From Aciduricibacillus chroicocephali (GTDB lineage Bacteria; Bacillota; Bacilli; Bacillales; Amphibacillaceae), in assembly GCF_030762805.1 (NCBI RefSeq), contig NZ_CP129113.1:634001-698000 (forward strand): a stretch of DNA of 64,000 nt, written 5' to 3'. The notes under the pieces are model-generated. The model was not told the DNA's origin and made no database searches. It worked only from the letters and a program-made list of their open reading frames with translations. Positions within the stretch are counted from its first letter, which is position 1. Every line of letters starts with the position of its first letter. Positions 60,225-64,000 of the stretch are shown here, piece by piece. Position numbers and translations under genes: made by a program.

Positions 60225-60740
60225 TTGAAGAAATCATGGATTGGTGTTATCGGATTTGTTCTAATCGCAGTTGTGGCATTCCTGTCATTCGAGATGGGAA
60301 CAAATTCAATGAAAAGCGCTGAAAGCAAAAAGACTTCAGAAGAAAAGACAGAACAGCAATCAAAGATGGATAAGAAGAGTGGCTCAGGTCAGATGCAAGG
60401 CGGCCTTTCTACACATGTGCTTGATCAGGCACAAGGTAAACCTGCAGAGGGCATACCAGTCACTTTGTATAAGGTTGATCATTCAGGAAAGAAAACCAAA
60501 ATCAATAAGGCAAAGACAGCAGAAGATGGTCGTGTGAAAGAATTGCTTGCACCTTCTAAAGTAAAGGAAGGCGATTATGAAATCGTCTTCTCTGTGGGCA
60601 AATATTTTAAGAAGTCGGGTGCGAAGACAGAATTTCTTAATGAAATCCCAGTCCGTTTTCATGTAGAGGATGCAAGCAAACATTATCATGTGCCGATTGT
60701 AGCAGCACCAGGTGGCTATAGCACATATCATGGCAGTTAA
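60225..60740 (+). CDS. Membrane-anchored transthyretin-like / 5-hydroxyisourate hydrolase-like protein
   Basis: 171 residues. An N-terminal membrane helix or uncleaved signal (about 5-25) and a Lys/Ser/Gln-rich linker (26-58) lead to a domain with the HIUase order of motifs: LSTHVLDQAQGKPAEG (about 60-75), TAEDGRV (about 100) and HYHVPIVAAPGGYSTY. The catalytic His, Arg and His of 5-hydroxyisourate hydrolase are present, but the C-terminal tetrapeptide YRGS reads YHGS. Usual bacterial HIUases are about 115 residues and cytoplasmic or periplasmic. The TTG start has GGGAGG upstream. No uricase or other ureide gene is near. Either an exported purine-degrading enzyme or a repurposed transthyretin fold. 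Confidence 0.82.
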   Translation: MKKSWIGVIGFVLIAVVAFLSFEMGTNSMKSAESKKTSEEKTEQQSKMDKKSGSGQMQGGLSTHVLDQAQGKPAEGIPVTLYKVDHSGKKTKINKAKTAEDGRVKELLAPSKVKEGDYEIVFSVGKYFKKSGAKTEFLNEIPVRFHVEDASKHYHVPIVAAPGGYSTYHGS

Positions 60741-60754
60741 GAATTTTGAATAAA

Positions 60755-60788
60755 GAGCGTGCAGGTACATATCCTGCACGTTCTTTTA
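60755..60788 (+). terminator. Terminator of the HIUase-like gene
   Basis: GAGCGTGCAGG and CCTGCACGTTC form an 11-bp stem (one G-T) around TACATAT, followed by TTTTAAT. Confidence 0.85.
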
Positions 60789-60789
60789 A

Positions 60790-60817
60790 TTGACATATTA
60801 CCCATGGGGTATATTAT
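60790..60817 (+). promoter_or_regulatory. Promoter of the rhodanese gene with CsoR/CstR-like operator
   Basis: TTGACA (60790) and TATTAT (60812) are 16 bases apart. Between them lies TTACCCATGGGGTATA, which resembles the ATACCN(n)GGGTAT operators of CsoR-family repressors, including the persulfide sensor CstR. A repressor bound here would block RNA polymerase. Confidence 0.6.
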
Positions 60818-60852
60818 GAAGTTATAATCCATTAAAACGAGGTGCAGAGAAT

Positions 60853-61221
60853 TTGATTTTCTTGGTACTCATCGGTGTGCTCGTAATTGTTTTTGTTTAC
60901 CAGACATTCTTTATGAATAAGAACATTCGTAATATACCGGCAGAACAGCTAGACAACTTGATTCGGGATAAGAAGGACAAGCAGCTGATTGACGTTCGGA
61001 ATCCAGGTGAATTTGCAAGCGGACATGTTAAGGGTTTTCAGAATATCCCTTTGAACGACTTGCCAAAGTATTTGGACACAATGCCCCGTGATAAGGAGAT
61101 TATCGTCATGTGTGAGAGTGGCTCACGGAGCAATAAGGCATGCAGTCTTCTTAATCGAAGCGGTTTTGAAAAAATTACGAATGTGCAAGGCGGCATGAGC
61201 AAGTATCGAAAAAGTAAATAA
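60853..61221 (+). CDS. Membrane-anchored single-domain rhodanese
   Basis: 122 residues. An N-terminal membrane helix (about 2-17) is followed by one rhodanese domain with LIDVRNPGEFASGHVKG (about 41-57) and active Cys in VMCESGSRSNKA (about 88). Rhodaneses move sulfane sulfur between thiols. The TTG start at 60853 has AGGTG upstream. The promoter contains a CsoR/CstR-like operator, which fits a sulfur-stress role, although no csoR/cstR gene is in the window. Monocistronic. Confidence 0.87.
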   Translation: MIFLVLIGVLVIVFVYQTFFMNKNIRNIPAEQLDNLIRDKKDKQLIDVRNPGEFASGHVKGFQNIPLNDLPKYLDTMPRDKEIIVMCESGSRSNKACSLLNRSGFEKITNVQGGMSKYRKSK

Positions 61222-61231
61222 AAATAGTTGA

Positions 61232-61269
61232 AGAGCGGACTGGCCTGGGGGGGCTGTCCCGCTTTTTTG
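61232..61269 (+). terminator. Terminator of the rhodanese gene
   Basis: AGCGG pairs with CCGCT with a bulged inner stem, followed by TTTTTTG. Confidence 0.68.
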
Positions 61270-61357
61270 TTTGCACCTAAAAAACAGTTCTTAAGAGCTG
61301 AGATGGTGTGTACCGTTTAGTACGTAGAGTGTAACTACAGCAGTTAAGCAAACAAAA

Positions 61358-61395
61358 AAGACGCTCCACTCTCACAAGGAGAATTGAAGCGTCTT
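61358..61395 (-). terminator. Terminator of the symporter gene
   Basis: AAGACGCT and AGCGTCTT form the stem; on the minus strand TTTTTTG follows. The stem also contains an inner CTC/GAG pairing. Confidence 0.78.
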
Positions 61396-61403
61396 GCAAG
61401 GAA

Positions 61404-62615
61404 TTATCTCTCTAATTCTCTTTCCGATCCAGCGACAACAACTGCTGCTGATGCGTCACCGATGATGTTGACAAGAGTTCTTAACATATCAAGAATCCGG
61501 TCAATTCCAGCGATAAGCGCGATGCCTTCAAGCGGCAGACCGACAGAGGATAGGACCATCGTCAGCATAATCAGCCCAGCACCAGGAACTCCCGCTGTGC
61601 CTATGGAAGCTAGCACTGTTGTCAGCACGACAGTCAAAAGTTGCATCATGCTCAGATCCAAATTGAAGAACTGGGCGATGAACACGACAGAAACCCCTTG
61701 ATAAATGGCAGTTCCGTCCATATTAATTGTCGCGCCAAGTGGCAAGACAAAGCTGCTGATCTTCTTCGGAACGCCAAGGTTCTCTTCGACATTTTGAATC
61801 GTTACAGGGAGCGTACCGGCACTGCTTGCTGTACTGAACGCGACCATGCCAGCTGGTGTCATCCCTTTAAAAAATCTGATTGGATTCATCTTTGCGAAAA
61901 CACGTACTGCAGATGAATAGACAAATATCATATGAAGAATGCATGCAACAAGTACCGCGAGAATGACTTTCAGAAGCGGCAACAGAACACTAAGGCCATA
62001 TGCGCCGACAACTGGTGCTACGAGACCAAGAATCCCGATCGGAGCGACTTTCATGATCATGCCAGTAACTTTGTACATGATTTCTGAAAACGCGTCAAAA
62101 AATGTTAATACTGGCTGAGCCCGTTTTCCAACAATTGTAATGGCAATACCGATAAAGATTGCGAAGAAGATGATTTGCAAAATATTCGCAGTCGCCAACG
62201 CCTCGAATGGATTCGTCGGAACAATCTCAAGCAATGTCTGAATTGCTCCCGGCGCTTTCTCTGCGCTAGCAGCTTCTGCCGCTTGTGACGCATCAAGCTT
62301 AATATCAAGACCTTTACCTGGTGAGAACATGAGTGCCACAGCCAGCCCAATGATGATAGCAAGTGCAGTGGTAATGAGGTAGTAGACGATTGTCTTCATT
62401 CCGATTCGTCCGAGTTGCTTCGGATCTCCCGTACTTGCAATCCCGACAACGAGCGTAGACAGGATGAGCGGAGCGATAATGAACTTGATGAGACGCAGGA
62501 ACAGATCTCCAAGCGGCTTAATGACTTCAATAGATTTGCCAAAAATCAAACCAAGAATGATGGCAACAACAAAAGCGATGAAAATCTGTGTGACAAGATT
62601 GAACTTGAGTTTCAT
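61404..62615 (-). CDS. Dicarboxylate/amino acid:cation symporter (glutamate transporter type)
   Basis: 403-residue DAACS (GltT/GltP/DctA) carrier with about eight membrane helices and two re-entrant loops. Diagnostic motifs are FSTASSAGTLPVTI (serine-rich first loop), GATINMDGTAIYQG, AGVPGAGLI and DRILDMLRTLVNIIGD near the end, where substrate and Na/H bind. It likely imports glutamate, aspartate or C4-dicarboxylates. ATG 62615 lies 11 bases after AGGAGG; the frame from 62657 lacks a ribosome site. Confidence 0.92.
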   Translation of the reverse strand: MKLKFNLVTQIFIAFVVAIILGLIFGKSIEVIKPLGDLFLRLIKFIIAPLILSTLVVGIASTGDPKQLGRIGMKTIVYYLITTALAIIIGLAVALMFSPGKGLDIKLDASQAAEAASAEKAPGAIQTLLEIVPTNPFEALATANILQIIFFAIFIGIAITIVGKRAQPVLTFFDAFSEIMYKVTGMIMKVAPIGILGLVAPVVGAYGLSVLLPLLKVILAVLVACILHMIFVYSSAVRVFAKMNPIRFFKGMTPAGMVAFSTASSAGTLPVTIQNVEENLGVPKKISSFVLPLGATINMDGTAIYQGVSVVFIAQFFNLDLSMMQLLTVVLTTVLASIGTAGVPGAGLIMLTMVLSSVGLPLEGIALIAGIDRILDMLRTLVNIIGDASAAVVVAGSERELER

Positions 62616-62818
62616 TTCAAAGCGAGCCTCCTTTAATAGTGAACATTCCCCTGACACTATGAATTACTGCTGCTCTGATGTATGAATCCGTGATGTCTTT
62701 TAGTGATGAAGCAGTCTGAATGGGACAATCTACATCACTGTTATTCCATGTTTTACCCTATTCACCAAAAGGGAAAAGTATCCTGGACTGAACAGAATTC
62801 GGCAAAGGAGAGAACATC

Positions 62819-63646
62819 ATGAAGAAACCACGCAAATGGCTCGCAACTAGCGCAGCCTTGTTTATTATACCAGCACTTGCAGCTTGCTCAAGCAGTAATG
62901 GAAGTGATACCGGTAAACAGGAGCAGCCCAAGACAGAAATGAGTTCAAAAGCCAATACATCCTCTGATCGTAAATCTGATCAAGAATCCAAAAAAAGCCA
63001 GACTCAAAATAAAGAAATGCCGCAAGCCCAAGTGTTGCAAGCAATAAAAAAAGACTTAAAAACTAAGATTCCAATAAAATTGCCCACACAGCTACCAGTT
63101 GATGAAGGAAAGCATCTGACAGCTATCACATCATCAGGGGACACGAGCTATCAGATTCAGTTTTACGAAACGGATACACCTGTAGCGGTGAATGATCCAA
63201 GTGTGCCAGGTAAAAGGAAAGATGCTGTGAAAATTGCCGACATGCAAGTGAAAAAGTTTGATTCTGTAAAGAAGGCACAGGAACAAATCGGTTATCAGAA
63301 TTACAGCAAAATCGGCGGTAAGAAAATGGATCTAGGACATGGGGTCTCCGGGTATCGGGATGCTGGAGCAGGATCTGCGAATATCGGCTGGAATGAAGGC
63401 AGATGGGATCTTGTTTCAAGAGCGCGTACTAATAACGCGAAGGCAGGAGAGCAGCTGGCTTTAAAGACAGTCGATTATCTGGAAAAACATACATTACCGG
63501 CGCCAAACAAATACGGATCCTTCCATCTCGATGCTGAAGATAAAGGAACGAGCTGGGTTCTATGGCAGGACGGAGATACTGTTTATAACTTCAACAAAGT
63601 CGATGATCCAATGAATCTATTGGCAATTGTTGAGGAGATGAAATAG
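62819..63646 (+). CDS. Unknown lipoprotein, paralogue of the 57.2 kb lipoprotein
   Basis: 275 residues. The lipoprotein signal ends PALAACSSS (Cys about 22), a polar linker (25-65) follows, and then a domain (about 75-275). It shares with the lipoprotein at 57181 the pattern DLGHGVSGYRDAGAG, GWNEGRW, YLEKHTLPAPNK and a final WQ-x-G-D-x-V-Y-N strand. AAAGGAG precedes ATG 62819. The two copies face opposite ways about 4.8 kb apart. No function known to me; likely an envelope protein. Confidence 0.85.
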   Translation: MKKPRKWLATSAALFIIPALAACSSSNGSDTGKQEQPKTEMSSKANTSSDRKSDQESKKSQTQNKEMPQAQVLQAIKKDLKTKIPIKLPTQLPVDEGKHLTAITSSGDTSYQIQFYETDTPVAVNDPSVPGKRKDAVKIADMQVKKFDSVKKAQEQIGYQNYSKIGGKKMDLGHGVSGYRDAGAGSANIGWNEGRWDLVSRARTNNAKAGEQLALKTVDYLEKHTLPAPNKYGSFHLDAEDKGTSWVLWQDGDTVYNFNKVDDPMNLLAIVEEMK

Positions 63647-63663
63647 TAGTGCCATTGTTAAGC

Positions 63664-63695
63664 AAGTGCCTAGGCAGGAAGCCTGGGCACTTTTC
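63664..63695 (+). terminator. Terminator after the lipoprotein gene
   Basis: AAGTGCCTAGGC and GCCTGGGCACTT pair around AGGAA, followed by TTCGTG. Strong stem, short T tract. Confidence 0.72.
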
Positions 63696-63739
63696 GTGCT
63701 ATCTTAATCTATAGATTGTTACCGAAAGGAAAGATACTA

Positions 63740-64000
63740 ATGGACTTTAATATAGAAGAAGCAGTTCAAATATTGGAGAGGACGCCAAAAACATTAGCGT
63801 CATTTTTGGCGGGCTTGTCTGTTAGTTGGCTGCACTGTGATGAAGGAGAAGATACATGGAGTTCTTATGAGGTGATCGGTCATTTAATTGATGGAGAAAG
63901 GAACAATTGGATTCCGAGATTGAAGCACATACTGCAAGAAGGGGAGAGAAATCCTTTTCCTCCATTTGATCGATTTGCTCATTTGCAGGATGATATGAAA
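63740..64000 (+). CDS. DinB family protein (5' part; runs off the window)
   Basis: 87 codons are visible from ATG 63740 (GAAAGGAAAG upstream) with no stop. [18 protein letters not shown] (about 48-65) is the DinB-like four-helix-bundle motif whose His residues usually bind a metal; two further His lie near KHIL and FAHLQ. DinB-family proteins include thiol-S-transferases and damage-induced proteins; the subfamily cannot be told from this fragment. Confidence 0.8.
   Translation, partial: MDFNIEEAVQILERTPKTLASFLAGLSVSWLHCDEGEDTWSSYEVIGHLIDGERNNWIPRLKHILQEGERNPFPPFDRFAHLQDDMK

Overview
The window looks like the chromosome of a low-GC Gram-positive spore former of the family Bacillaceae. The clearest sign is gene order. 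yeaC-yeaD-yebA-guaA, pbuG, yebE, purE...purD, yerB-yerC, pcrB-pcrA-ligA-camS, gatCAB and dgkB lie in the same order and orientation as I remember for Bacillus subtilis 168. Other signs are strong AGGAGG ribosome sites, frequent TTG/GTG starts, hairpin-T-tract terminators and purine riboswitches. A halotolerant genus such as Terribacillus or Oceanobacillus is possible, but I cannot fix the genus by reading alone.

Layout. 1-3.4 kb: the 5' part of a DUF3231 gene, an amidase and a YihY membrane protein. 3.6-9.8 kb: MoxR ATPase, DUF58 protein, transglutaminase and guaA. 9.85-15.6 kb: an accessory, partly AT-rich insertion between guaA and pbuG. It holds an unknown membrane protein, an ankyrin-repeat lipoprotein, and two copies of a two-gene module for small membrane proteins flanking a 3-methyladenine glycosylase (tag) gene; one of the four paralogues is a pseudogene. 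15.6-17.3 kb: guanine-riboswitch-controlled purine permease pbuG. 17.3-27.7 kb: aldehyde dehydrogenase, AGCS amino acid carrier, M19 dipeptidase, Nudix hydrolase, a large PLD-nuclease/SF2 helicase, MOSC protein, MsrA and YebE. 27.9-38.2 kb: purine operon behind a PurBox pair and a guanine-class riboswitch. It reads purE-K-L-F-M-N-H-D; purB, purC, purS and purQ are absent between purK and purL. 38.3-43.3 kb: yerB (broken by an in-frame stop), yerC and a LiaIH/LiaFSR-type envelope-stress operon. 43.5-49.7 kb: pcrB-pcrA-ligA-camS. 49.8-52.4 kb: P5C dehydrogenase and a flavin monooxygenase. 52.8-57.1 kb: gatCAB and dgkB. 57.2-64 kb: two related lipoproteins, DUF421 protein, NrnB-like nuclease, a membrane-anchored transthyretin-like (HIUase) protein, a rhodanese behind a CsoR/CstR-like operator, a glutamate/dicarboxylate symporter and the start of a DinB-family gene.

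How it fits together. Purine supply dominates: guaA (GMP), pbuG (uptake) and pur (de novo IMP) all answer to guanine or PRPP signals, and two guanine-class riboswitches are visible. The pur genes here cannot make IMP alone. The PurL is the small form that needs PurS and PurQ, so the four missing genes must be elsewhere or the strain depends on salvage. The most unusual points are the purBCSQ gap, the duplicated membrane-protein module, the exported HIUase-like protein, the rhodanese operator and two genes broken by Tyr-to-TAA codons. I found no CRISPR array, tRNA, rRNA, insertion sequence or prophage.
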